Of a stretch of DNA of 64,000 nucleotides, positions 20,094 through 30,862 are shown one piece after another (the stretch's first letter is position 1; every line of letters starts with the position of its first letter). Source of the DNA: Saccharomycopsis phalli (lineage: Eukaryota > Ascomycota > Saccharomycetes > Ascoideales > Saccharomycopsidaceae); assembly GCA_020342235.1 (NCBI GenBank), contig CP073213.1:102501-166500 (forward strand), written 5' to 3'. The notes beneath the pieces are model-generated. The model saw only the letters and a program-made list of their open reading frames with translations, was not told where the DNA came from and did no database searches. The translations under genes were made by a program, and so were the position numbers.

Positions 20094-21918
20094 ATGTCTA
20101 CTGCTACACCACCAGCAACTCCGTTGACTACAGCGGCGGGGAACTCGATTACTTACGTAACGTATGTCTTGTTGTTGGCATTTGGGGTCGGGGTTGCCTT
20201 TTGGGGTAACAACTCGAAATCGTCCTTCTTGTCGGCCAACAAGACCCAGACGGCGATTCCGTTGGCGCTTAATTTCATTGCATCAGGTTAGTATTGGCAT
20301 TGCAAGTGTTTTTCTATTTATATCTTTTTATTCCAGGTGTGTGCTTACAATAATTGCGGGTGCCGTACTTTATGGCTGAGATTATACCGTATGTTACTCG
20401 ATCAAGTTAGTACTTGCGAGAGGAATATTATTGTATATAATTGGAGAAGGGAGTTTGACATACTTCCTTTCTTTAGTTAGCTACTAACGTCCAGGTACCG
20501 GTGCCGGTATTCTCACAACTTATACCCAAGTCGCAAACGTCTCGGGGCTCCATGGGTTGCTTGTCTACTGCTTGTCTGGTTGCTTGCCAATGTTCATCTT
20601 TGCATGGCTCGGCCCGGTTATCCGTAGACAGTGTCCTGAGGGTTTTGTCTTGACTGAGTGGTGCCGCCAGCGGTTTGGAAAAATCACCGGCTGGGCGCTC
20701 TCTGCTGCCACAGTTTTGACATTGTTCTTGTTTATGATTGGTGAACTTTCGGCGGTGTACTTTGCCATCAACACTCTTGCAGGTATCAACGGGGTTCCTG
20801 CAGTTATTATCGAGTGTGTGGTCACCAGTATTTACACGTCCATCGGTGGGTTCAAGGTCAGTTTCATCACCGACAACATCCAGGCTTTGTTTGTGACCCT
20901 CTTGTTGGTCATTGGAAGCTGTGCTGTTGGCGGATATGTCCACATTGACCCGTCGATCGACAAGACCCCAATGTTGAAAGCCAATCTCCTTGGATGGAAA
21001 TTGCTCTACATTCTTCCCGTGGCCATTTTCACCAATGACTGTTTCTTGGCTGCATTCTGGTTGCGGACGTTTGCCTCCAAGACCGACCGTGATTTGCTCA
21101 TTGGTTGCAGCATCGCCTGTGTGTTTTTGTTCATCTATCCGTTTGTGATTGGTTTCACTGCCATCATTGCCGTGTGGAATGGAACTGTGCAAATGGGCGA
21201 CGATGCTGTCACCAATGCGTTCTTCTACGTCGTGGCCACTTGTCCAAAGTGGGTCAACGGTTTGATCTTGATCTTCACCGTGGTGTTAAGTACCTGTACG
21301 TTTGACTCGCTTCAATCGTCCATGGTCTCGACCCTCTCCAACGATCTTTTCCAAAACAAGTTAAAGTTGATCTACATCCGTGTATCGGTTGTTATTGTTA
21401 TTATCCCAGCAGTTGTTATTGCCCTCAAGGCCGCTAACGACGTGCTCCAGATTTACTTAATTGCCGACTTGCTCTCGGCTTGTGTGATTCCAATCTTGTT
21501 CCTTGGCCTCTCGTCGAAATTCTGGTTCCTTACCGGATGGGAGATCATCATGGGCAGTCTTGGCGGATTCTTCTCGGTGTTTGTCTTTGGCGCGATATAC
21601 TTCAATTCTGCCTTGGAGGGCGGGAAGTTGTTGATTGTCACCAACGGTGTCTACGCTGACGATTGGTCTACCTTTGGTGCGTTCTGTGTCGCTCCAGGAT
21701 TCAGTTTGGTGGTCGGGTTCTTGACCTTGGCCATCCGGGCTGGTGTTCTCAAGGCACTTGCGTACCACAAGGGAGACCCTTCGATCTTTGACGATGCTTT
21801 TGACCGATCAAAGCACCACTTTGATTACCGTCCAAAGGTTGTCGAAGAGGATGATGTCGCTGCCCAAGAGTCTCGTGATGAGGCGACCTCGGACAAGTCA
21901 AAGACGGCTATCTATTAG
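20094..21918 (+). CDS. sodium:solute symporter family transporter (Dur3/Dur31-like), one intron
   Basis: A predicted plasma-membrane permease of about 538 residues in the SSF family, whose yeast members (Dur3, Candida Dur31 type) move urea and/or polyamines. Exon 1 is 20094-20286 and exon 2 is 20495-21918. The join across a 208-nt intron (donor GTTAGT, branch TACTAAC, acceptor CAG six bases later) gives PLALNFIASGTGAGILTTY, matching the conserved ALNFIASGLGSGIL of Dur3. Conserved pieces follow: LPMFIFAWLGPVIRRQCPEGFVLTEW and IGGFKVSFITDNIQALF. Hydropathy shows about 13 membrane helices. It is shorter than Dur3 (735 residues). The acidic C-terminal tail is cytosolic. A second donor/acceptor pair inside the intron would include a segment with an early stop. 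Substrate is not determined. Confidence 0.88.
20287..20494 (+). other. intron of the symporter gene with possible internal cassette
   Basis: GTTAGT...TACTAACGTCCAG, 208 nt and much longer than the other introns. Internally, TATTCCAG at about 20330-20337 and GTATGT at about 20390 could define an extra 52-nt exon whose inclusion in this frame meets a TGA, so it would act as a poison exon if used. Confidence 0.6.
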
Positions 21919-22889
21919 CATTTGACTCACTGCGCGGATTGACGTCTTTGTCCTTCTGTTGAACTCTACATGTATGTGTCTGATTTTTTCTTCCTTTTCT
22001 CTATATAGTCCATAGATGTAATAATTTTTATTTCCTCATGTATTGGATTGGCATTTAACCTGCCTTTGAATAATAAAAGAGTGATGACATGATCCTTAGG
22101 TATAGGCTGAGTAAAGGAGATTGGTATTTCCTCCAGAGGATATGCATCATTATAAAAGTGACAGTCCTGGTATAAAAGACTTGATTATGATTTAGAGGAG
22201 TAATTGTAGAGTCATGGATCTTGAAAAAAGAAGATTGTCATGTAGTGGACCGGAAAGTAATCTCTTTGTACGCAGATTTCATGAGTTTCATCGTCTCTTG
22301 AATGAAAAGTTTTAATGGGATTCTCGATTTGACCCTTGATACCATCTGACTAGACCATTCATTGCCCATGAGATAAAAGATGGAGTGAAAATGAGATCAT
22401 CAGAAAGAAAAGTAATGAGAGTGATAATGTCGTGGTTAACAACCACGGCAGAATAGGTCTAGTATTCAAGGAGGAGTTCGGAGTAGCTTACCGGACTCAG
22501 CCACAGAATACAGTAGCGCGTCCGTCGATCAATGGTAACCACCATCTGATTAAAGGACAACAACCTCTTAGGAGGATCGGCGTTCTCTATAAGAAGGCCG
22601 ACATTACGCTACAAACAAAAACGATCACAAGACCAATTCAGCTGGATATCTATATCTAGCACAACCCATTCCGGTTATCCAAATCCTAAAGGAACAAAAC
22701 AAACAATTAAGTAGTTTATAGTTTGCTGTAATACTATGTCTAATCAGGATACACCTATAAACTACGACAGATAAAAACCAGTCAATAAGTTCAAACCCCT
22801 ATTTTACAACTACCTTGATATTACAGTTTGTACAAAATATTCACCAAATGTTTAGAATGTGCTCTTTACCACAAAATGACCTCTTTATT
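21919..22889. other. intergenic region, no gene seen
   Basis: This AT-rich stretch has no supported gene. It contains a small perfect inverted repeat CGTGGTTAACAACCACG at about 22432-22448. Small open frames (for example 22432-22659) show no coding character. Confidence 0.55.
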
Positions 22890-23058
22890 CCAGTCAACCA
22901 TGTATGTTGAGTGCACTTATCAGCAGTACTGCAAAGAATTACTCCTACCTCTCTTTCTATATCAAAAAATACATTGATTTAATTGGCTCTGTCACATTGA
23001 TTTTATTGTTACTATTTACTATCACAATATCCTTCATTTAGACCCGCTAAATCAAGTT

Positions 23059-24051
23059 TCATTCACAATGTTCATGATAACCTCGGAAACAGTAATCAAT
23101 GTCACCCAACGACTTAACGTTAGCTACACATTCGCCCTCAGCCGCCTTTCCTGTTACTGTCACTTCTCTTGGCTCTAATGTAAGATCCTTACTCAGGATT
23201 GGACCAGAACCTTTGAGTGTGTAGTGAGTAAACACCTCTTTAATCATACAATAATGCTTACCGCTATGCTTGTGGTCAAGAATTGATCCTTTGACTTGTA
23301 AGTTTGTGAATTTTTCAAGCTGAGCCTTAAACTCTTCCTTACTGTAAATCTTGTTAAGGTCAAACGTTTCTCTAAGTTTCTTATCGTCGCGAATTTCTTC
23401 TCCGTCAAAAAAGAAATTATGGACCGCTGTAACGTAGTCGAGGGTAATTGCTCTTCGAAGCGAGTCGGTTTCTCCATCCCGAACTCTTTCGGAAAATGTC
23501 TTGATCTGAGCTGGTGACATTTGATTCTTATCCTTTAATCCTTCCAACATGTTATAATCATTGTTTGTATTCCATGGGACGTTCTGGTTGTAGCATTCCA
23601 GTTTCAATGATGTGAAACTGTCTACATTGCGAATAATCTGCTCTTGTGGGGTTTTATGGCGTATACAGGTCCAGTAAAAAACCCACACAGCATTCCAAAT
23701 TGATGATTGCTGCGGGAACAATTTCCGGATTTGAGGCACAGGCAGAAATCTTGGACTGATAGCAGTCTTTTGCGTTGGACCAGTCCATAATCCACGGATG
23801 TTTAACGGTTCGTAGGAGTTCGGATAGTCGTACGCAAGCACCACATCACGGACCTCTTCGTTTTGACAATAATCTGGTGCATCCAATAGCCGAGTTATAT
23901 CAGGGGCATAAGAATTTGTTAATTTAGCGGACGTGAGTAATTGATCGATATCGGGGTGGGGATTGACGGGAGGACCATTGACTGGTGATGCAAGGCCAAA
24001 CTCCGTAAAGAGCACGGCTAAAAGGATTTGGAAGACGGTTAAAGTGTTCAT
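23059..24051 (-). CDS. secreted RNase T2-fold protein without recognisable catalytic motifs, copy A
   Basis: A protein of 330 residues with a signal peptide (MNTLTVFQILLAVLFTEFGLA|SPVNG). Although not annotated by any obvious motif at first sight, the order of elements follows RNase T2. VRDVVLAYDYP matches the first core strand, LNIRGLWTG the CAS I block (family FTIHGLWPD), and SSIWNAVWVFYWTC the CAS II block (family W-HEW-KHGTC). Then comes TLDYVTAVHNFFFDG (helix after CAS II), IYSKEEFKAQLEKF (family TYTLSEIEAAL), and YCMIKEVFTHYTLKGSGPI (family L.EVWYYF.VKGS). The catalytic histidines and lysine of both blocks are absent and about 85 residues are inserted between CAS II and the helix. A pseudoenzyme or repurposed binding protein is inferred; no function is known to me. 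Confidence 0.7.
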   Translation of the reverse strand: MNTLTVFQILLAVLFTEFGLASPVNGPPVNPHPDIDQLLTSAKLTNSYAPDITRLLDAPDYCQNEEVRDVVLAYDYPNSYEPLNIRGLWTGPTQKTAISPRFLPVPQIRKLFPQQSSIWNAVWVFYWTCIRHKTPQEQIIRNVDSFTSLKLECYNQNVPWNTNNDYNMLEGLKDKNQMSPAQIKTFSERVRDGETDSLRRAITLDYVTAVHNFFFDGEEIRDDKKLRETFDLNKIYSKEEFKAQLEKFTNLQVKGSILDHKHSGKHYCMIKEVFTHYTLKGSGPILSKDLTLEPREVTVTGKAAEGECVANVKSLGDIDYCFRGYHEHCE

Positions 24052-24100
24052 TGATGATTACAAGTGGGTGGATACGATTATTATATATTGGTCCAGTTAC

Positions 24101-24172
24101 GTGCCTTGGATATTATTCGTGCCTTGGATATTATTCGTGCTTTGGATATTATTCGTGCCTTGGATACTATTC
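24101..24172. repeat. four tandem 18-bp units in the copy A promoter
   Basis: GTGCCTTGGATATTATTC occurs at 24101, 24119, 24137 and 24155 with one or no changes. The paralogous promoter (about 32570-32595, opposite strand) has a single unit, so the expansion is specific to copy A. It lies 50-120 bp upstream of the copy A start. Confidence 0.92.
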
Positions 24173-24235
24173 ATGCCTCATGCGGATGTCATTTCAAAGT
24201 TAATGTCAGTTTCAAATTTCCACAGGCAGTCTTAA

Positions 24236-25176
24236 TTTAGGCATTTCTCAAGGCGACAAAATATTGATGTACCTGCATTGGTGATCACTATAGCACGGTT
24301 AATTGTTCTTTAATCGATACTTCTATTTAGTGAAGTACTAGCAAAATCACGGTTAACTGTGATCAACTCGAGGTCCGTCATCGAATGTAAGTGAAATCCA
24401 GTGATGGACCTCGAATTTACGGGGCCACTTTAGGTTGTTGGTGGGTTGTTGGTGAGTTGTTGGCAAAAGTATCAGTGAGTAACAGTGTTGTGTCAGTCAC
24501 AATGCACGAATTACAGCCATAATATATGTATAATGATGTACTAACAAAAAACCTCAGACTGTGATCAAACATAAGGAAAAACTTAATACGTAAATACGGC
24601 CCACAATATTAAATAAATAATATTGTAGGTTCGGAGAACAGAACTATCAGTAGTTACTATAACAATTATACGTTGTTCCAATCGATACCGTAATATACAT
24701 TCTTTATATAAAATTCTGAAGTCAATATTTTAGAGGCAGTAAATCCCTCTTATAAGGCATTATAGGTAGGGTAATACTGCTCCATCCGGTTGCAACCACA
24801 TCATCAATAATGGTTACGAGACCAAGAACTCTGATAGGATAAGTACATTTCACCAATGTACGTCATATAATAATATATATATAAATTTGCTCCCCGATTT
24901 AGTGGACCTCCTGTCCTTTAAATACTAATTGTTGATTGCTTCTCTTTCTTCCTTTCATCCTGCGTTGCAGCTGTGTATCATGAGTACCCTCTGAACACAA
25001 CCTTGATTATTCGTCACATACGTAGTATTTACGTCATCCAGTGTCATTCAGAAAGGAGCATGGTGTTTATGTGCTGTCCAGCTGGTATATTACATAATTT
25101 TAAATTCTTATGGAGGTGCTTGGTAATTGCTGTGATTTGGAGCCAATGCATGTCCAAGCCAGGAGCAAAAAAGAAA
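24236..25176. other. gene-free region upstream of TRP2 and tRNA-Lys
   Basis: No gene is supported. An imperfect inverted repeat (TCGAGGTCCGTCA at about 24368 and TGATGGACCTCGA at about 24403) could form a hairpin or be a paired binding site. From about 24440 to 25000 the sequence, which has a TATATATATAAATT and lies beside a tRNA gene, is AT-rich and could be an old solo LTR, but I found no terminal repeats to prove it. Confidence 0.5.
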
Positions 25177-25249
25177 AGCCCAATGCGGGGCTCGAACCCG
25201 CAACCTTTCGATTAAGAGTCGAATGCACTACCGATTGTGCTAACTAGGC
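25177..25249 (-). tRNA. tRNA-Lys(CUU)
   Basis: The minus strand reads GCCTAGT for the acceptor 5' side, pairing with ATTGGGC. The D arm contains GCAC...GTGC. The anticodon stem TTCGA/TCGAA encloses loop CTCTTAA, anticodon CTT. The T arm is GCGGG-TTCGAGC-CCCGC. There is no intron. A T-rich Pol III terminator (TTTTCTTTTTT) follows directly on the minus strand. The A box (TAGTTAGCACAATCGG) and B box (GGTTCGAGCCC) are intact. Confidence 0.97.
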
Positions 25250-25299
25250 TCCTTGAAAACCAAATTCTCCACATTGCTAGATGAGACGGTCGCCGCATA

Positions 25300-25317
25300 C
25301 ACGTGACTGCTCACGTG
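25300..25317. promoter_or_regulatory. paired CACGTG motifs upstream of TRP2
   Basis: CACGTGAC at 25300 and TCACGTGA at 25311 lie 12 bp apart, 45-63 bp before the TRP2 ATG and just beyond the tRNA-Lys 5' end. This is the strongest Cbf1-like site in the window. Confidence 0.6.
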
Positions 25318-25362
25318 ATACCAGTAGATTGGAATTTTTTTGCGTTAGTCATTTACATCACC

Positions 25363-26940
25363 ATGGCACAACCTAGTTTGGATCACTTGGTTTCGCTTAT
25401 TGAGGCTGATCGGCTCAAGTTCTCCGAGGAGGATGTTCCTAACTTGTACCCAGTATTCCGCTATGTGTTGAACGACGAGCTTTCGCCGTTGCTTGCGTAC
25501 CTCAAGCTTTCCAATCAAGACAACCGCATCAATTGCGGCAAAAAGTCGCCGTCATTCCTATTTGAGAGTGCACGGCATGGCAACCAGGTTGACCGGTACT
25601 CTTTCATTGGTGTGAAGCCACACAAGTCGATCCGAACGGGAGAAAAGGGCACGTTGGGTCCAAGAAAAGAGAATGAGATTATTGGCGAGGACGTGGACCC
25701 ATTGACGTTGTTGGAGAAGGAGCTCAATGCGTTTCGGCAGGCGCAATTGCCTGGAGTGCCTAAGCTCAGCGGAGGAGCCATTGGGTACATTTCGTACGAC
25801 TGTATCAAGTATTTTGAGCCAAAGACCAAGCGGGAGTTGAAGGACGTGCTCCGGCTTCCTGAGAGCTACCTCATGCTCTTTGATATGGTTGTTGCGTACG
25901 ACAATGTGTTCCAGCGGTTCCAGATCATCAACAACGTTGCTGTCACTGCGCAAGACACGCGGGAAACCATCCGCGAGAAGTACCAGCGGGTAACGCTGGA
26001 GATTGATCTCGTGACGTCGGTGTTGATGGAAGACCGGGTTACGTTTCCCGAGCAGGCGCCGATTGTGCAGGGGCAGACGTTCACGTCCAACATTGGGCAG
26101 GAGGGCTACGAGAATCACGTGCGCGAGTTGAAGAAGCACATTCTCAAGGGGGACATTATCCAGGCGGTTCCGTCGCAGCGGATTGCCCGGCCAACGAGCC
26201 TCGACCCGTTCAATTTGTACCGGCACTTGCGTACGGTGAATCCGTCGCCGTACCTCTTCTACATTGACTACCAGGACTTTCAGATCATCGGAGCGTCGCC
26301 CGAACTTTTGGTGAAGTCGAACGCGGCAAACAAGGTGGTGACGCACCCGATCGCCGGCACAATCCGGCGCGGGAGCACAAAGCAGGAGGACGACTTGTTG
26401 GCCGCGGAGTTGAAGAGTTCGCTCAAGGACCGGGCTGAGCACATTATGTTGGTGGACTTGGCGCGGAACGACATCAACCGCGTGTGCGACCCGTTGACCA
26501 CGTCCGTCGACCGGCTTCTCACGGTGGAACGGTTTTCGCACGTGAGCCACTTGGTGTCGGAGGTCACGGGAACGTTGCGGCCGGACAAGACGCGCTTCGA
26601 CGCGTTCCGGTCGATTTTCCCCGCCGGCACGGTTTCCGGCGCGCCAAAGGTGCGTGCAATGGAGATCATCGGGCAGTTGGAGCAGGAAAAGCGGGGGGTG
26701 TATGCCGGAGCCGTCGGTCACTGGGGGTACGACGGCAAGACCATGGACACGTGTATTGCGTTGCGGACAATGGTGTATAAAGACGGGGTGGCGTACTTGC
26801 AAGCCGGCGGCGGGATTGTCTATGACAGCGATCCGTATGATGAGTATATTGAGACAATGAACAAGATGAAGGCGAATAATAATACTATATTGGAGGCCGA
26901 GAAGTTGTGGATGGAGAAGCAACGGGCTGGTGCAGAGTAG
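25363..26940 (+). CDS. TRP2: anthranilate synthase component I
   Basis: The chorismate-utilising large subunit of anthranilate synthase (chorismate + ammonia or glutamine to anthranilate), first committed step of tryptophan synthesis; 525 residues. The ATG at 25363 (MAQPSLDHLVSLIE) is preferred over the TTG/GTG extension. The N-terminal regulatory region has SFLFESARHGNQVDRYSF, corresponding to the LLES feedback site. The catalytic chorismate-binding domain shows KKHILKGDIIQAVPSQR, THPIAGTIRRG, DRAEHIMLVDLARND, SHVSHLVSEVTG, FPAGTVSGAPKVRAMEII and the C-terminal YLQAGGGIVYDSDPYDEY. Length compares with 507 in S. cerevisiae. The glutaminase partner (TRP3) is not in the window. The region is notably GC-rich at third positions relative to its surroundings. 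Confidence 0.98.
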   Translation: MAQPSLDHLVSLIEADRLKFSEEDVPNLYPVFRYVLNDELSPLLAYLKLSNQDNRINCGKKSPSFLFESARHGNQVDRYSFIGVKPHKSIRTGEKGTLGPRKENEIIGEDVDPLTLLEKELNAFRQAQLPGVPKLSGGAIGYISYDCIKYFEPKTKRELKDVLRLPESYLMLFDMVVAYDNVFQRFQIINNVAVTAQDTRETIREKYQRVTLEIDLVTSVLMEDRVTFPEQAPIVQGQTFTSNIGQEGYENHVRELKKHILKGDIIQAVPSQRIARPTSLDPFNLYRHLRTVNPSPYLFYIDYQDFQIIGASPELLVKSNAANKVVTHPIAGTIRRGSTKQEDDLLAAELKSSLKDRAEHIMLVDLARNDINRVCDPLTTSVDRLLTVERFSHVSHLVSEVTGTLRPDKTRFDAFRSIFPAGTVSGAPKVRAMEIIGQLEQEKRGVYAGAVGHWGYDGKTMDTCIALRTMVYKDGVAYLQAGGGIVYDSDPYDEYIETMNKMKANNNTILEAEKLWMEKQRAGAE

Positions 26941-27255
26941 TGTGGTGGAATAGACGATTGAAAATGTGTAGTGGGATGATGGCGTATTGCGTAGCAACCA
27001 ATCCAGGGTATTAATTAGATGGTTGTCGTATCAATTAAATGGCTGTATCAATTTACTGTGTAAAAAAAAAAGGGTTTTACATTTCTTTCTGAAGCTACAC
27101 TAATCCATTTAGTCCGTCACAAGTTTCTTGGCAACGCACCATTTCCACCCTTTTCAGCAATTATCCTAGTCTTGGCACCTTTGCTTCTTTTTATCCGTTT
27201 GATGATTCAGCTTTTCTGAAACCACCATTTTGAGGACAACCAATCCCAACAAGTA
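26941..27255. other. intergenic region between TRP2 and the LINE
   Basis: This stretch of about 315 bases holds the TRP2 3' UTR. At about 27060 an A10 tract followed by GGGTTTTACATTTC...AGCTACACTAATCC resembles AAAAAAGGGTTTTA...AGCTACGCTAATTAG at about 54617-54655, a weak dispersed repeat. Confidence 0.5.
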
Positions 27256-27508
27256 TTATAATAATAATTTTTATTTTTGTATTTAGCTATATATTGTCTC
27301 CGGCATTACGGTTATTCGACGAATATATTTTCACTCAGGAACATCCTGAGATAGCATTGCTATTGAAGGAAACCCTTTGTCAACCCTCACTTGGTTGCTT
27401 GGGATTAAAAACTTCAATGGGGGGCATTCATATTGTTGGTACTTAGTTTTTGTATTGATTGTAAGAAGCCTGGTCACTCTTGTTGTCGAATGTGACCGCT
27501 GAATCTTA

Positions 27509-30500
27509 TCATGTGTTGGAGGAATCATATTCCAACACGTTCTGGTAGAACTCAAGGAGTTTGTGGACTGATTTTTGGTTGGCAAACACTTTTCCAAGCG
27601 TATTGCGTATGCCATGAGTGGAATCTAGTATGTCGTCAATGCGTGATAGAATTCGAGCTTCTAAGAACTCTGGACATCGGAGGTCATGTATGATGGAGGG
27701 AGAGTGAATCCCGCATCTTTTGCACTTTGGGTCATCATTGCTAAATAATTTGAGCAACGATCCGTCTGTGAGGCTCTTTCCGCTGAGTAGTTGTGATGCC
27801 AAACTGAGGATTGCCTTGGGGCCTGCAAGCGCTTCCGTGAGGAGGAGCTTGGTTTTGTCTCGGTGCACTTTGATTGGCCTGGTGCTGATTTTGCGTGCGT
27901 TCCTATAGTGGTTTGGAAGTGAGTCACTGGTTGAGGTAACCATTTCCTGCCACTCTTTGGTAACTGTGTCTGAGGCCATTTTCTTGAGCAACTGGATGCG
28001 GGACCGCTGTATATCTTTTATCGGTGATGGGACGTCGTCGAGTCGTTGTTCTTCTAGTGCATAGTCAGCTCATTGTTCAAATAATCGGGCGACTGCATCA
28101 TACGTTCTGATATCTGGGTTGTGGGGGGCTGTTGCCTGTAACATTTCCTGGATAAGAGGACGTTTGGGAATTGTGATTCTCGTGTTTCCATTGATCGTGG
28201 TAGTTTGGAACAAACTTGAGCGGACTGGGTTTTGGCGTGATGTATTCATGATCCATCTCATGGATTTCATTAGTGCCAAGGACTTAAGTAGGATCGTTGG
28301 TGGTGGAATACCACTTTCGATATAGATGATCGGGGTGGACGTGGGTCTGAGGAGGCCTAGCGCCAGTCGTAGGATTGAGTTGAATATCACACTGACCTGA
28401 CCCCATTGGGTTTTTGTCATGCTGTTATAGAACACCTCGAGTCCATACGATATGAGGGGGACTGCGCACGTTTTGAACAATATTATCGTGGTACGTCCCG
28501 TGGTTCCTCGCGTCATTCGGCTTAAGTACCTTATTTGTTCAGCAGTACGGCGCATCTTGGATAATGTTTGTTTTAGATGGCTCCTGAAGCTGAGTCTTGA
28601 ATCAAGGGTAATGCCTAATAACTTGACCTCGTTTGTTTCCTCCTTTCGTCCTCCGTCCGGAAGTTGGAGGCTAGATTCACAGTTCGGTAACCGTCTTCGA
28701 TTCGGGAAGAATCGTATGTATTGTAGTTTCGGGCCATAGTCAAAGCTTGTAAAATTCTCTTGACCCCATTGATGGCATTCCTGTAAGCATCGTTGAAGTG
28801 TATGCTCAATGTCGCCTCGGGATCCCGTTTTGACAATTGTAATGTCATCAATGAATCCTAGGGCCACTGCCCCTTTCCGCTCAAGCCGGTTGTAGAGGTC
28901 GTGGGTGCAGATCATGAAGAGGATTGGAGAGATTGGAGAGCCTTGTGGGACACCGAACGTAACGGGGAGGTGCTGGTCTGATAACTGCCCATCAATTTTT
29001 AGCTGAGTACTTCGGTTCTGGAGGAAGTTATTAGTCCAATTAATTATCTCGGGTGGAGCGCCGACGGCCTGCATCTTTTGTAGTAGGATCGGGTGGCTCA
29101 TGTTGTTGAAGGCACCTTCAATGTCGACTAGGACTGCTCCGGAGTGGTTGGAGTTGTCTAGTGGCATTTTCTGGTTGTCCTTGAGGTGAGTCTGGGCGTG
29201 GACCTTGAGATTATTCACTAAGGTCGTAACCGCATCCGTTGCACAGTACCCTTTGCGCCCCCCAAATTGGTAAGATGGAAGTTGGATTTTAGCGACCAAT
29301 CTTTGGGTCATGATTGACTCGAAGATTTTCCCAAGTATATTGAGTAAGCTGATGGGACGAAATGATTTTGGTGTCTCATAATTGGCCTTTCCCGGTTTCG
29401 GGATTACTACCGTGATGCTAGTTTTCCACTGTTTGGGAAATGCTCCAAGTTTGAGGCACGCGTTGTAGATCAATTCCAACTGGTCAGGGAAGGTTTTCCC
29501 ATGCCAAAGCTCCCTGATTTGACCAACGGTGAGCTGGTCAGGACCTGGAGCTTTTTTGAGCTTTAGGTATCTGATGGTGTTGAATATTTCCTCCTTCGTT
29601 ATTGGTTCGATGTCGTCCCAATGAGTGTTGTGCGGTTGGAACGAAGCTGGCGTGAGGCTCTCACCTACAGTGATCTGTGGGTAAAAGGTTTTGCCAAAGG
29701 CTTCGTGTTGTTCCTCGTACAGTTTCATCATTCTATGGCGCTTTGCTGGGTTTGTGTATCTGTAAGCAGTCCAGATGGTGGTGTGGTCCAACTTGAGTAA
29801 GAAATCATTCCAGCACTTGGATTTGGCTTTTTGAACAGTTTCCTGAAAGGCCTTCTGAGCATTGCTTCGTTCTGGATCGTCCATTGCGAGGCTTGTGACA
29901 GTTCTATACGCGTCTTTGACTTCTTGAGTGAACCACCTTTTTGAGCGGCTATTTACTAGTTTCATCGGGGTGTTTCTGTCAATTAGTTGCCTTAGAGTCT
30001 GGGTTAACTTGGCGGATGCCTTGTTTAGTTCATCCTCTGTGTGGATGGCGCTTGCGAACCGACGTTTATCTAGTGTTGCACGTACCTTTGACCAGTCCGT
30101 TTTAGAGTAGTTATGCACCGTTTTTGGCTTGATCTTGTTCGACATGTCGGGAGGGCGGAGTGATACGCGAAGACCGAAGTGATCGGAGCCGAATTGTCGA
30201 AGCTTTGGCTGTGGTGACACTTGCCCTTCCAACTTATCGCTGATTAATATAACATCAAGAGTGTTACCGTCACGGTGTGTGGGCTGGTCTATGATGTTAA
30301 GGCATTGGAGTTTCCCCATTTCCATGATGTCATCGATCCTCATTGTGGCCTTCCGTGCTTTCACCCCTGCTATGTTGCGAGAGGTAAAGGCTGGGTGGGC
30401 TGCATTGAGGTCGCCCATGATAATTCCATTGAAAGTTCCTTGTTTATCTATAATGTAGTTTCTCACTAGTTTTAGCGACCGGGACTTGAGGTGGGCCTTG

Positions 30501-30862
30501 GAATCGTGCGGCGCATTGTAGATGTTGATGATGTCTACAACTTGCTTTCGTGATTCTAAGGTGATTCCCACACAGTCTCTGTCTTTTAATTCATTGATAT
30601 ACCTTGTGCGGTAGCCATATTGTTGATCTTTAATTTTCTTGTTAACATATGTCGTGGCCCTAGGTCGGGCTGACTGGTCGTTTACCTCAGGGAGGTAATC
30701 ATATTTGTCATAGGCGGCGTGGTTGCAAGTCTCATCGGGGTTGCACTGACGTGCAGTCTCCTGAACTAATAGTATAACTGCCGAATTCTTGTAATGGTCA
30801 AGGACCGCTTCTAGATGCGGCCTTCGTTTCTGGATGTTGATCGAGATGATTGTTATCTTCAT
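27509..30862 (-). pseudogene. LINE ORF2: endonuclease-reverse transcriptase, one in-frame stop
   Basis: Starts at 30862 with ATG overlapping the ORF1 stop (ATGA). The N-terminal APE-like endonuclease has ISINIQKR, LLVQETAR, IIMGDLNAAHPAF, NTLDVILISD and FGSDHFGLRV, so all catalytic blocks are intact. The reverse transcriptase follows with AVLVDIEGAFNNMSHP (motif A), VTFGVPQGSPISPILF (B) and LGFIDDITIV (C; FIDD instead of YADD or FADD). The thumb region contains TTIILFKTCAVPLISYGLE. After 930 codons a TGA at 28072-28070 interrupts; the same frame then continues 186 codons to 27509, including a C2HC finger (CKRCGIHSPSIIHDLRC) usual at LINE C-termini. A CGA-to-TGA transition would explain the stop. 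The 930-residue part may still be made. Confidence 0.9.

Larger units (their letters stand above)
22890..24235 (-). repeat. inverted segmental duplication, arm A
   Basis: Its reverse complement matches about 32490-33830. Shared blocks include the flank TCAACCATG...ATTACTCCTACCTCTCTTTC, the 3' UTR AATGAAGGATATTGTGATAG, the whole RNase T2-like coding region, and the promoter GATTACAAGTGGGTG...CAGTTACGTGCCTTGGATA. The arms are inverted and enclose tRNA-Lys(CUU), TRP2 and the LINE. Divergence is moderate, so the duplication is not recent. Confidence 0.88.

Noticed and set aside
22429-22450. Perfect palindrome CGTGGTTAACAACCACG as a terminator or operator
   Set aside because: Isolated, no T-run, no adjacent gene end; not enough to assign a role.
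24440-25000. Possible solo LTR next to tRNA-Lys(CUU)
   Set aside because: Position and TATA-like content fit, but I found no terminal inverted TG...CA pair with a target duplication and no second copy in the window.
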